Source: Spirodela intermedia
Taxonomy: Eukaryota; Streptophyta; Magnoliopsida; Alismatales; Araceae
DNA: 64,000 bases
NCBI GenBank assembly: GCA_902729315.2
Contig: LR746268.1
Coordinates: forward strand, 4,519,501 to 4,583,500
Direction: 5' to 3'
Shown here: in pieces, positions 11,640 through 22,456 of the stretch
Position numbering within the stretch: the stretch's first letter is position 1
Layout: every line of letters starts with the position of its first letter
The notes under the pieces: generated by a model
The model's input: the letters and a program-made list of their open reading frames with translations, nothing else
What the model was told of the DNA's origin: nothing
The model's database searches: none
Translations under genes and position numbers: made by a program

Positions 11640-13811
11640 GTTTTTTTAGCCCCAATTCTAAATAAAACCAAAAAAAATAAAAAAGTGCAAGTCTACCCAG
11701 TAAGGTAGTAGATTTGGAGTATTTAGAACTATCATAGAGTTGACTTTGGCCTCTCATACCCTTATCTTCTCTCCCATTTACTATAAAGCACCTCACGTCC
11801 ACACACCCAAGATACAAAATCTATCAATTAATTGATACAATTTAAACATGTGATATATATATTTATATTTATTTTTTTGCTGGGAAAAATTAAAAAAAAC
11901 TTGATTATCAAAATGATGGATACTACCATTTCTTGTTGGCCTCTATGTGGGAGCACAATATGAAGAGGAAAGATGACTTGATTGTATTTTTTAAAATTAT
12001 CTTCTTTATAAATATTTTCTACTTCTATTAAAAAATTATCACCGCAATTTTAATAGTTTTTATTCCTCTTCACCTACATACACTACTCTCCAAGGATGGA
12101 GTCCTTGGGTTTGACTATTTGCCTAGTGAATGTGTAAACTGAGTTCCATGTTCATCAACCAACTAGACTTGACGACTCCCACTAACATGGTATTTATCAA
12201 ATCTCTTTCTAGATTACAAGACTCTGGGTAATTTCTCACAATTTGATATAAATAAGGGGTGAATTTCACCGAATGAGGATGATTCCTTTGTAAACTTTAT
12301 TTGATTTCTCAAATTCTCTTCAACTGGGTCAGAAGAGGCTGCACTAATTGCTGCTCTCTCAAGTCATGGATGGAGAAGCATCAGCCAATTGGAGGTGACT
12401 CCAGCTCTAAAAGGAGAACGCATGATCAAATGATGCTGGCCCAATCTTCTTCTTTTTATTTATTTATTTATTTATTTATTATTTACTGTTGCTTTCACGT
12501 TGCAGGCAAAAAGAGATTCCCATTTCTTTTAATGGTTGGAGTGCAGTGGAGATGAGCTTTCTTGCTACTATATCAAGCAAAGGATGCCAGATTCTTTGCT
12601 GCTATGGCATGGTGGAGATGAAATCACAACATTTTCTATTGTTGGGATGATCAACAGCAAAGGTGTTAATTAAATGATATTCTTCCCTTTTCATACTAAA
12701 AAAATATATATAGAGATGATGGGTTTTTAAGTGGAATCTCCGTTACATAGCCAAACTGGGCCGTGTAGATGACACATATGTACAACGGATAAGTATGTCT
12801 ACCTAAGTGCTCACATGCATACAGATTTTGGATCCACATGTCATAATAGATAGATCCATTTACCCGGTGTTGACCCGAAGTTTTGTATCATGGATCCGAA
12901 AACTAGATCCAATATTCCAAACGGAATATCTGACATGCCTTAAGCTAAGGCCCACTAACCAGATCTACCATAGTATTTTTATGGGCCCAATAATCAGACA
13001 CAATGCTCAATAAAAGTGAAGCCTAATAGTAGATCCAATATGCTCTGATTCAAGCCCATTAATATTATATATTACTCGGATTCAGGCCCAATAACAGATC
13101 CATTAAGCCTAATTCGACCGAAAACTAATAGAGATAAAATGCAGGAGTATTTCAAAAGTATTTCACGCTATTATTGGTAGATAATGATCAGATGTACACT
13201 CCCAAGGTTAATAATACTCTTAAGCTCACCTATAAATATTTAAAATATTCATAGTATCAAGTAATGTAACTCCATACCCGTATTTCATATGTTGCGGTCA
13301 TTATCAAAACACTTGATACTTCAAGATCATCAGCACTTAGCACAATATATTTGTAATCATATAATTTTAGTTATTTAAATATCAATGGATCCACCATTGA
13401 GCCAATCTATGCCTAGACCTTTCCCATGTTTAGAGAGAGAGTGTAGTGACTGTTTTCATCTTTCATTTTTTGTATAACGTGTCATTGGTTGTTCAAGTTG
13501 GGTAGAGCTTTATCACATGATTTTAATAGAATAAGGATTTTTCCATTTATAATTCCAAATAAATAATACCCCGATGTTATTAAATGTGATAAAATGTGTG
13601 ATGATAAAGTTAGAATAAATATAAAATGTGATTTTCCATGTTAAATGATCATAATTAGAAGAAGATAAAAATGATCAATAAATACAAATTACCCACCGCA
13701 TTTATCTATGCTCCCATGCACGACGAATTAGGACATGTATGTAAAGTAATAAAATAAATAAATTTGGGCCTAAAAAATCTGTAAAAACTAAAATTAATCC
13801 CTTATAGTCTA

Positions 13812-13859
<48 letters not shown>

Positions 13860-14400
13860 CCACCCCTCTTCAATAGCGGCATACGGTAGGCGGGTCCATT
13901 CCATGTAGAATGGTATCTCCTAAAGTGCTCGAGCATAACCTATTTTACTGGCTTTCTTGACTTTTTTTATATGGGCCCATTCCATGTGCCAGGCTCGTGG
14001 GCTTCTCCGATTCGCCCGTTGACCCCACATCTTCCTTATTTTATTCTAGGATATAAATGTCTCGGCAATGCGTTCACGGGGAGTTTCGGCATGGCGGCGT
14101 TCGTGGCAGTCAGAGCTCATCAATGAAGGAAAGTCTTGGGGGATGGGGAGTTGAATATTTATATGGACGATGGGTTTGTACGGTGTACGCGGTGATTGAG
14201 TATCTGGAGACGGCCGTATTTGTCGTCCACCGACGGCGGCAGGTCAGGCGGTTGGTTCGGAGGGCTCGGTTCGCTAAAGGAGGGTTCTTGCGTGTGGGGC
14301 TCTGAGCCAGCCCTCGCACGGCGACGGCCCCAGAGCTCCAACGCGCCGTTCCGCCTTTGGGGAGGGCCCACGCGGTTAGCATGGTGATCCATGTTTGAGA
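11640..14400. other. Intergenic region, AT-rich, possible old LTR
   Basis: No coding gene is supported. A (TTTA)n run lies near 12452-12481. Between about 12770 and 13420 the base composition changes and short phrases such as 'ggcccaataa' and 'agatccaat' recur, with a TATAAATA box near 13222. This looks like an old LTR without coding sequence, but I cannot mark its ends. A TATAAAT box near 14051 precedes only weak reading frames. The rest shows nothing I can name. Confidence 0.45.
13817..13856. repeat. (CT)n microsatellite
   Basis: An uninterrupted CT run of about 38 bases in the intergenic region upstream of the MFSD5-like gene. Confidence 0.95.
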
Positions 14401-14627
14401 AATTTTCGCATCGTCGGTGCTGGGCCCCCCAAGCCTCTCTCTATCTCTTTCTCTCTCTTCCTCCTCCTCCCCCTCTCTTACTTAACACGGGATCTTGTTG
14501 CCTGAAGACTGGCTGCTACTCGTTCCCCGTGTGTCTCTGGTAGATTGGGGATTCCTATTTCTTCACTTAGGTCCCTCCGTCTCCCTCGTCTTGCTCGGCG
14601 GGGTGTCGGTGAGGCGGTGGGTCGGAA

Positions 14628-17600
14628 ATGGAGCTGTTCTACATCTTGCTGTTCGGGGCGTTGTCACTGGTGGTGGCGACGCTGGAACTGAGCAAGAGCA
14701 GCAAGGATCGCATCACCACATCCTCCGCCTTCAATTCCTTCAAGAACAACTACCTCGTCGTATACTCCCTCATGATGGGTAAGCGGCAGATCTCTCTCTC
14801 TCTCTCTCTATACCCCTCCGATCTGCTTTCCATTTCTACGGTGCGACCCAGATCTCCAAACCAGAGAATGAGGGGAACCCTGGTCGGGGAACTGGCCTCA
14901 GTTCAGACCAGATCTGGAATCTCTGGTCCCGACCAAGCAAGGGAAATCCTGCTCGAATGACATCTTTGAACTTCATGAGAGTGAAGAGTGACGGATTTCG
15001 GCATACTCGCACACCCAGTGCCCGTCTAATCCCTTAAACCGGGCGATGTCTTCTGCGTAAATTCTTCGATTGAACGCGAACCCTCTCCTGGCAATGGGGT
15101 TTCGTGAATCTGAAGGGACCTAATGCTGCTTATGTTCTTGGTTCTTCACAAGACTTGATAATTTCTCAGCTGATTTCTTCACCTTCCTTCCAAATGAATC
15201 GGATTCGACTTGTTCTTCGATCACTATTCTAAGTTTCTTCTTATGTGGTGGTACAAACGCATGGAGAATGAGATCTGGGACCTATGTTTTCTGAAGGACT
15301 GCTTTCCTTTGGTCTGGAGAAAAATATATATATTATTGGAATGGGTGATCTCAGTATATCGAAAGCTTTTCTGCGCAAAGTCAGTTTTGGGATTGCCGAG
15401 TGCTCAAAACAAGTCTTCGGAAACCTCCAACCCTAAAGTAAAGTTCATTATTCATTTGAGCTCAACGCCTTAATCTCTTCAAGTAATCTGTTTTTAAGCT
15501 TTAAGACTTCCTGCATGCCGCAAGAACATCAATGCCGCTTGAAATCTGGCCTTTCGAGTTCATCACGGTGTGGAGAGTTGTAGTTATCAGGGACTAATCA
15601 AGTAGAATAATATTTTTTCTAGTTTATGTTTGTTGCATTTAACATTGACTAAGGTGAGCATTGATACTGATTTTTTCTTTCGGATCACCCAGCGTCAGTG
15701 AATGAAACGTTTTAGGGTTTAAGTGAAGCGTGAGAGAGAGGCATCACAATTTGGAAGAAAACGAGTGCAATTCTTTTTCCTTCATTTTTCCTAAACGTTG
15801 GCAGGGATCAAATAGTAATGGATCATCATTCTGAACTGATTTTCAAAGGATCCATTTTTAATTTTTTTTTGGTGAAGCAAATTCCATATTTTATAGGTCA
15901 TGTAAATGATACGGTATACAAGAACATCAAGCAAGGAGATTTTTATTATTATTATTACATTGCAAACTCACTGCTATTTCAGAAAAAAAGGGGAATTGTT
16001 CAAATAAAATGCGAATAAACTTATTTATTACGGTGTTCTGTGTTTAACATGATATCTCATTTTCCATAGAATGAAAATGGAGTCCAGAAAATAAAAGAAA
16101 ATTGAAGATTTTTGAATTAAAATGCTTCAATGGGGCCAAAGTTTTAAATTTTCTGCCAATGGATTGAAGATTTGTGATTCATCAATCTAGCCTGACAATT
16201 ATTTCATTCCCGGCAACAGCTGGGGATTGGTTGCAGGGGCCCTACGTTTACTTCCTCTACAGCCATTATGGCTTCGACAAGGGGGACATTGGGCGGCTCT
16301 TCATCGCCGGTTTTGGATCCTCCATGCTCTTCGGCACCATTGTGGGGTCCCTTGCGGACAAACAGTGAGTCCTCACAGTTTAATTCCCTCCTGTGGCATC
16401 GAGCCAGCTTAACTCGCCATTATTATTTTTCTGAATTCTCTTTCTGGTTGTGTTGTGCTGGATGAAGGGGCCGGAAGCGGGCCTGCGTGACTTACTGCAT
16501 CACCTACATCCTTAGCTGCATCACCAAGCACTCCCCACAGTACAAGGTCCTGATGGTGGGCCGCATCCTGGGCGGGATTGCCACGTCGCTCCTCTTCTCG
16601 GCCTTCGAGTCGTGGCTCGTTGCAGAGCACAACAAGGTCAGACCACCCAAATTGGCAATCTGGTGACGGGCTTGATGCCATCCTCCTCCTCTGGTCGTTC
16701 CTCTTCTGTTCTGAGGTCCACTTTGATGGTTGCAGAGGGGGTTCGAAGCGCAGTGGCTGTCGCTGACCTTCTCCAAGGCCATATTCCTAGGGAACGGGCT
16801 CATTGCGATCCTGTCTGGGCTCTTCGCCAATGCCCTAGCTGATAACCTGGGCTTTGGCCCAGTCTCCCCCTTTGACGCTGCAGCGTGCTTCCTGGCGATC
16901 GGCATGGCGATCATCTTGTCGTCGTGGACAGAAAACTACGGCGACCCTTCGGAGAGCAAGGACCTGCTGACCCAGTTCAAGGGTGCCGCCACCGCCATTG
17001 CCTCCGGTCAGTTCCCTCCCTTCCATTCTACCTTTCATCTCCTTGATTGCAGGCCGATTTCTATACTAACCAATTTGGGGTTTGATCAGTTGATTATTAT
17101 TGCCCCTCTATTCCTCTGAGTTGATGCGGGATCTCTTCTATCTTCTAACTTTGCTGCGGCCGGTTGGGTGCTTGGTGGATCAGATGAAAAGATTGCTCTG
17201 CTGGGCGCGATCCAATCGCTCTTCGAGGGATCCATGTACACGTTCGTGTTCCTGTGGACGCCGGCTCTGAGCCCGAACGAGGAGAGCATCCCCCACGGCT
17301 TCATCTTCGCCACATTCATGCTGTCGTCCATGCTGGGGAGCTCCATCGCCTCGCGACTGATGACCCGGGCCTCCATCAGAGTGGAGAGCTACATGCAGAT
17401 CGTCTTCGTCATCTCCGCCTTCACCCTCCTCCTCCCCATCATCACCAGCGTACGCGTGAATCTCCACCCTCCGCCTCCATGGATTGGATTGGATTGGGTT
17501 TTTTCAGGTGGCACGATGCTGTGGCTGATGAGGCTTGAGACTTTCTCGTAGGACAGCTCCTCGTGTCGCCCTCTTCGGTTAAGGGGGGCAGCATCTCCTT

Positions 17601-18125
17601 GTCGGGCTCCATCCAGCTCTTCGGCTTCTGCGTCTTCGAGGCCTGCGTCGGCCTGTTCTGGCCATCGATCATGAAGATGAGGTCTCAGTACATCCCCGAG
17701 GAGGCGAGGAGCACGATCATGAACTTCTTCCGGATCCCTCTCAACATCTTCGTCTGCATCGTCCTCTACAATGTGAGAATCATCTAACCCATTATCTGTC
17801 GCTCTTGGAGTCAAATCAGATCATTGGTTGACCGTTGCTTCTTGTGGGACTACTATCCAAGGTCAACGCGTTCCCGATCACGGTCATGTTCGGCATGTGC
17901 TCCATCTTCCTCTTCATGGCATCCATCCTGCAAAGGCGGCTGATGGTGGTCTCGGAGATGCACAAGAGTGGGTGATTCTACTGAGAGATCTTGAGACATC
18001 TGATCTTTACTATTATGATTATGATTATGATTGTTATGATTATTATTTTCATTCATACAGAGCCCGAAGATTGGTCGGCCATGAAGGAGGACCCGGACGA
18101 GGAGCCGCTCAACTATGACCAATGA
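14628..18125 (+). CDS. MFSD5-like major facilitator (molybdate-anion transporter family)
   Basis: Eight exons: 14628-14778, 16220-16364, 16468-16636, 16736-17006, 17184-17449, 17557-17772, 17862-17967 and 18061-18125. All junctions are GT/AG and the joined frame gives 462 residues. The protein is polytopic, about 12 membrane segments. The loop after segment 3 has the major-facilitator type motif G-S-L-A-D-K-Q-G-R-K-R. A conserved block reads F-W-P-S-I-M-K-M-R-S-Q-Y-I-P-E-E-A-R-S-T, and the tail is acidic and soluble (K-P-E-D-W-S..). The sequence resembles the Arabidopsis family At1g64650/At4g27720/At3g49310 and animal MFSD5. MFSD5 and the algal MOT2 protein are linked to molybdate uptake; the substrate in land plants is not firmly known, so I name the family only. 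The start is the first ATG giving M-E-L-F-Y at the onset of the first hydrophobic segment. Intron 1 is long (1441 bp). The presumed 5' leader (14430-14480) is pyrimidine-rich and no TATA box is near it. Confidence 0.94.
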
Positions 18126-18765
18126 GGGAAGGAATCGCCCGGTCTCGCCATTCTGGTCGCGAGGATCTCAAATAAAGAGAGTCAAAGACTAGGACTGGGT
18201 GCAGTTAGATGGGAAGATCACGACTGGAATCGGAAGCTCTTCCGGTTTTTTTTTTTTTCTTTACATTTTGGAACTCGATGATTTATTTATTTTTCTTCTC
18301 CAGGGCTTGCAATTCCCTGCATATCTCGGCGATTATATATTATTATTATCATAATTATTGCAATCCATGTTTTTGTTTTTTGCTTCCCAAGGTGCATTTT
18401 ATTATTATTTCATTGCAAAGTCAACTAATATCAGCAAAGTGTTCATAGGTCATCTCACGGACCAATTCCTATAAAAAATTGTCAGAAAATATCTGGAAGA
18501 GGTGCCTGGTGGGCTTCGAAGATGCCCGGCCCGAAAGCCCTCCACCTCCTCCCCACCATGTGAGTCCCATTCGACGGTTTTAAGGGTCGGGCTGGGCTTG
18601 GGCTTCTTAACACAGAGGATGGCCCCGGCCTGTTTCGTCAATTAATGTGGATGTCGGTGGGTAGGCCCAATTCTTGCCGGGCCCACCTCGAATTAGGGGC
18701 GCCGACCCCTTGAAAGCTCGGGCCTGAGTTGGACGAGCCCGGCCTAGCCTTCTCCATATACCTAC

Positions 18766-18806
<41 letters not shown>

Positions 18807-19339
18807 GGGTAGGTGGGTGGAGGTCTCACTGCTCTCTTTCTCTCTCTGGACAATTCCCTTTGTCTCGGAGGTCAACCGCCGATGAGGCTCTCCTCTCCTT
18901 GGTACTTTTGGAAGGAATACGACTTCAGTCCGTTGCAAACGATCACATATCTTATTAATCTTATTGAATTATAATCTTGGGTCGAGTAAGTTTTCCTAAA
19001 ATTGGTCAACTTCAGCCTGGTGTGAGTTGTTCTCGCTTGTTTGACGTGATTCCCGCCCCGAGTCGTCCTGCATGGAGAGAAGGCGGCGTAGAGTCTGCCC
19101 TGGTAGAGTTCCGAGGAATGTAACCGATCGGACGGAGTCAACGCGAGGACTGAGATCCTCAGCCGACTCACTAGGAAGCCGAGCGGCGGCGCTGGCGGCG
19201 GCGGCGCCGGATAAGATTCTGGCATTTCCTGTGAAGCGTCTCTCTCTCTCTCTATTATCAGACGAGAAAAGGACGAATTACGGGGTCTGGTGTGAGGACA
19301 AATCTCTCTCTATCATTCTCTCTCTTCTTCGCTCGTCGT
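18126..19339. other. Intergenic region between convergent genes
   Basis: This lies between the 3' ends of the MFSD5-like gene (+) and the glycosyltransferase gene (-). It holds the probable 3' UTR of the former, T- and TAT-rich runs (18245-18370), a (GA)n run at 18770-18802 and short CT tracts near 19238 and 19310. No gene is seen. Confidence 0.6.
18770..18802. repeat. (GA)n microsatellite
   Basis: An uninterrupted GA run of about 32 bases between two convergent genes. Confidence 0.95.
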
Positions 19340-20803
19340 CTACTCGAGGTCCAGCTGAGTGGGACACTGGGCCATCTCCAAGGAGTCCACGAATGCCATC
19401 AGATTGCGATCCGATGAGCCGCCTTCCTTCACCGCCTCCCGTGCCCTCCGACTCCAGGCCTCTCCGTTCCGCCGGATTTCGCCGTCGTCCTTCATCACCA
19501 GCTCGATGCACCGCCGCAGCTCCGCCGCCTCCAGGAGGCCGCCGGCGTTGACCTCCGCCCTCACGCCGACGCCCCACTCCGTCTCCGCCAGCCGCGCGTT
19601 GGTCGGCTGGTCCGTCCACTGCGGCAGCCCCACCGTCGGCACCCCGCAGAGCAGGCTCTCCACCGTCGAGTTCCATCCGCAGTGGGTGACGAAGCAGCCC
19701 ACCGCCCTGTGGGAGAGCACCTCTACCTGAGAGCACCACTCCACCAGCTTCCCCTTCTCCGCCGCCGCCGCCGCCTCCGCTCCTTCTCGGCCCCCCCTCA
19801 CCACCCACAGGAACGGCCGGCGGCTCTCCGCCAAAGCTCGGGAGATCTCCTCCCTCTGCGGAACCGGCAGCACCGTGAAGCTGCCGAAGGAGACGTACAC
19901 CACCGACCGATCCTCCTTCCCGTTCAGCCACTCCACGTACGTTTCCTTGGCGTCTGGTTTGAGCAGGTCGCCGCCAAAGGTGGTGTCCTCGTGGTTCTTC
20001 CCGTCGGTGTAAGCGGACGGAAGGAGAGGTCCCACGGGGATGAGCTCCATCGTCTCCACCGCCGCCAGCTGCTCCTTCTCCAGCTCCTCGAAGGAGTTCA
20101 CCAGGACCTTGATTTTCTTCTTCTTCTTCTTCTTATTATTCTTCTCGTTCTCGACAACTTCCCGGTCCAGAGTTCGGAACATCTCCTCGAAAGAGGTCAG
20201 CACGAAGGCGTACTGGGCGGCGGCGGGAGTGGCCATGAACGACGGCAGGTCCCTGATCCGCAACCGCGGCATTCCGGGCAGCTCCACGGGGCAGGAGGGG
20301 TCGTCGCGGTGGGAGGAGATGAGGCCGTCGAAGCCGTGGAAATAGTGGTAGTAGACGCCGAAGACGGTGGCGGGTTGGATCCAGAAGAGGACCGATGGCA
20401 CGCCAAGCTCCTGCGCCAGGTCGGCGGCCCAGGGAAGGAGGAGGGTGTAGATGATGCAGGTCACCGGTCGGCCCTGCGCCGCCAGGGAGCGGGTGGCGCC
20501 GCCGAGGGTCTCGTAGCCCACCACCTTGATCTGCGCCATGTAGCCTTCGGTGTCGCCCGTGACAGGGTCGAAGCCTCCGTCGTACCCGTCGGAGTAGGGC
20601 AGGAAGGAGACCGGCCCCTCTGGTGGAGAGCCCGAGGGGAACATCTTCCGGTGCCCGGAGATGGTGGTGGCGAAGGTGACGGCGGCACCGCCGCCGCCGC
20701 CGCTCCTGCTCAGATTCTTTGCGAGCTGCAGCGCCGGGTTGATGTTCCCCTGCGCCGGCAAGGACACCACCAGGAAGTGCTGCCGGCGCCGCTGCTGCAC
20801 CAT
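19340..20803 (-). CDS. UDP-glycosyltransferase, UGT75-like, catalytic His replaced by Asn
   Basis: A single-exon gene of 487 residues, a normal length for a plant family 1 glycosyltransferase. These enzymes move a sugar from a UDP-sugar to small acceptors in the cytosol. The PSPG donor box is complete at residues 356-399: it starts with W-C-S-Q, contains H-C-G-W-N-S and ends with D-Q, where a final Gln usually goes with UDP-glucose. The overall sequence (Y-T-L-L-L-P-W-A-A-D-L-A, F-W-I-Q-P-A-T-V) resembles the UGT75 group, which includes flavonoid, anthocyanin and crocetin glucosyltransferases; the acceptor here is unknown. Odd feature: the N-terminal motif normally read as P-A-Q-G-H-I-N-P is P-A-Q-G-N-I-N-P, with Asn20 (codon 20746-20744) where the catalytic-base His is expected. 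Residues 224-230 are a seven-Lys run encoded by an AAG/AAA-type repeat. A GA-rich leader ends right at the ATG. Confidence 0.95.
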   Translation of the reverse strand: MVQQRRRQHFLVVSLPAQGNINPALQLAKNLSRSGGGGGAAVTFATTISGHRKMFPSGSPPEGPVSFLPYSDGYDGGFDPVTGDTEGYMAQIKVVGYETLGGATRSLAAQGRPVTCIIYTLLLPWAADLAQELGVPSVLFWIQPATVFGVYYHYFHGFDGLISSHRDDPSCPVELPGMPRLRIRDLPSFMATPAAAQYAFVLTSFEEMFRTLDREVVENEKNNKKKKKKKIKVLVNSFEELEKEQLAAVETMELIPVGPLLPSAYTDGKNHEDTTFGGDLLKPDAKETYVEWLNGKEDRSVVYVSFGSFTVLPVPQREEISRALAESRRPFLWVVRGGREGAEAAAAAEKGKLVEWCSQVEVLSHRAVGCFVTHCGWNSTVESLLCGVPTVGLPQWTDQPTNARLAETEWGVGVRAEVNAGGLLEAAELRRCIELVMKDDGEIRRNGEAWSRRAREAVKEGGSSDRNLMAFVDSLEMAQCPTQLDLE

Positions 20804-20804
20804 C

Positions 20805-20831
20805 TCTCTCTCCCTCTCTCTCCCTCTCTCT
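20805..20831 (-). promoter_or_regulatory. GA-rich 5' leader abutting the UGT start codon
   Basis: On the minus strand the bases just before the ATG at 20803 are almost pure purine GA repeats (CT-rich on the plus strand). With a TATA-like box about 80 bp upstream of the ATG, this tract should lie in the short 5' UTR. It could affect start context or bind GAGA-type (BBR/BPC) factors; both are inference. Confidence 0.5.
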
Positions 20832-20880
20832 CTTCTTCGCTGCGCGGGGAGTGGAGAGTAGACGGGCCTCGACGGTGGGT

Positions 20881-20901
20881 CTTATAGGATGAGGTGACGT
20901 C
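20881..20901 (-). promoter_or_regulatory. Putative core promoter of the UGT gene: TATA-like box and TGACGT element
   Basis: On the minus strand TATAAG occupies 20886-20881, about 78 bp upstream of the ATG. Just upstream of it, at 20895-20901, is TGACGTC (plus strand), an as-1/CRE-type core that TGA-class bZIP factors bind. TGA factors often drive detoxification and glycosyltransferase genes in response to salicylate or xenobiotics. The motifs are seen; the regulation is inferred. Confidence 0.45.
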
Positions 20902-22456
20902 TACCGTGACACAATCGCGGCCTGCTCTAGGTGATGGCGGTGGTGGCGCCAGTGGCGGAGGAGAAACCAGACACCGCTGGAAGAATGATCGGCCATAAAT
21001 CGAAGATATGGGCGATGGAGCTCACCTTGGCGAAAACAGGACCACGGGCTCCAGGAGCAAGATCTTGTGGCCGGTGACCAGATCCCAGAAATCCATAACT
21101 GACCGGGGCCAGCGGCCGGCGGTGTCGTCACTGACTGCCCCGCCAATTTCCGTTTTATGATAAATTCCATATAATATGACATACTTTTATAAAGTGGATT
21201 AGTTAAAACGAAATTCGAAGATACCCTTCCTGGATGTTGACGTAAACCCCCCCCCCCGCCCCAAACGGCTTTATTCCCTCTTTTCCTTTATATCCTCGTT
21301 TTATCCTCTCCCTATTTATCTCCCATCTATAAATTATTTCTAAAATTATTTTATATTTAAGTAATTACTGATAAATATAGCTTCGTATCAACATCAGAAT
21401 CTTATCCACGCCGCATGATTCTTCAACTATCCATTGTATTATTATACTTATATTTGTTTTTATAATTAGATGTGCCCATTTTCTCAAGGCCTATCTTGTC
21501 ATTGCCAGCGTGAAGGAATATTATTCGGGCCATGGATTAATCCATCTAAAATGTTTTATTATTCAGTTTTCGACCAAAATGAGTCATTTATATACTTCTG
21601 ACTAACCAAGTCAACTGAATATATGACATGAATCAATGTGGGTTGACTTTGGCCTATTTCATCACTCGAAGATAACTCGGCTGGGCAAGTGTTTGACTCC
21701 ATCGGTCACGGGTCATCGTTTTCTTAGATCCAATCTGACTATTCTGACCAATCCGACTGTCTCAACACACACCACCGGGCTGTATCCTCCAGCCTCTTTC
21801 TCCTCCGCTGCACTGCCTACATCCCACCCTCCGGCGGCGGCGACAGCACCGCCGGCAAGTGGACGCCGGGGGCGGTGGCGGTGGACCGAGGCCACTGTGG
21901 GCAGTGGCGGAGAGCAGTGTCAAGCGAGGGCCCTCTCTGACGGCGCCACTGGCCCTGCTGTCTGAGCCTCCGCCATCGTTCAGTGAGGACCACCGCGCAC
22001 GCGTCCACCACCTCCAACACCCCCCCGCCGGCGTTGAGGATAAGCCTTCCAGCGGGGGGGGGGGAGGCTCCTGCGGTGGTCGTTGCTCTAGTGCCCGACC
22101 ATTTCGGAAGCCCGGTCCCCGCCCGTTAGTTTTTTGGGCCTCAACAAAAGCCCATCGGATCTCTGGGCCAATGCCGCACGTGCGGGGAGAAGATGGGGGA
22201 GGGCGAACACCGCACGAGTTAAACGGCTGCGACACGCGCAGTGGATTGCTACTGCTACTTCTCCGATCTATTCTCGCTCGCTGGTCGCAGAGACGGGGTG
22301 CCGTTCTCGCTCCTTCCACCTCGGGCACATCGCCGCCGGTGCCGACGCTCCTTCTCTGGTTATCTGTCACCGGCGCCGCGGCAGTGGCTGCGGCTCTGTG
22401 CTGGGGGGCTGATTACTCCTTCCTTCTGCCTGGATTCGTAAAGATCTTGAAGTGAG
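20902..22456. other. Divergent intergenic region between UGT and BCCP
   Basis: This holds the upstream regions of two divergent genes. The middle (21180-21640) is AT-rich with nothing recognisable. The right part (21760-22450) is GC-rich and open in several frames at once, consistent with composition rather than coding. An upstream ORF of 66 codons (22241-22441, +) ends 15 bases before the BCCP ATG and would matter only if transcription starts upstream of it. No gene is supported. Confidence 0.5.

Noticed and set aside
19682-20887. A 401-codon open frame on the plus strand opposite the glycosyltransferase
   Set aside because: An antisense shadow of a GC-rich gene. Its His/Arg/Gly/Leu-rich composition is what reversed UGT codons give.
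22241-22441. A 66-codon upstream ORF before BCCP
   Set aside because: It is open mainly because of GC-rich sequence. Its presence in the transcript is unknown, so it is noted only in the intergenic entry.
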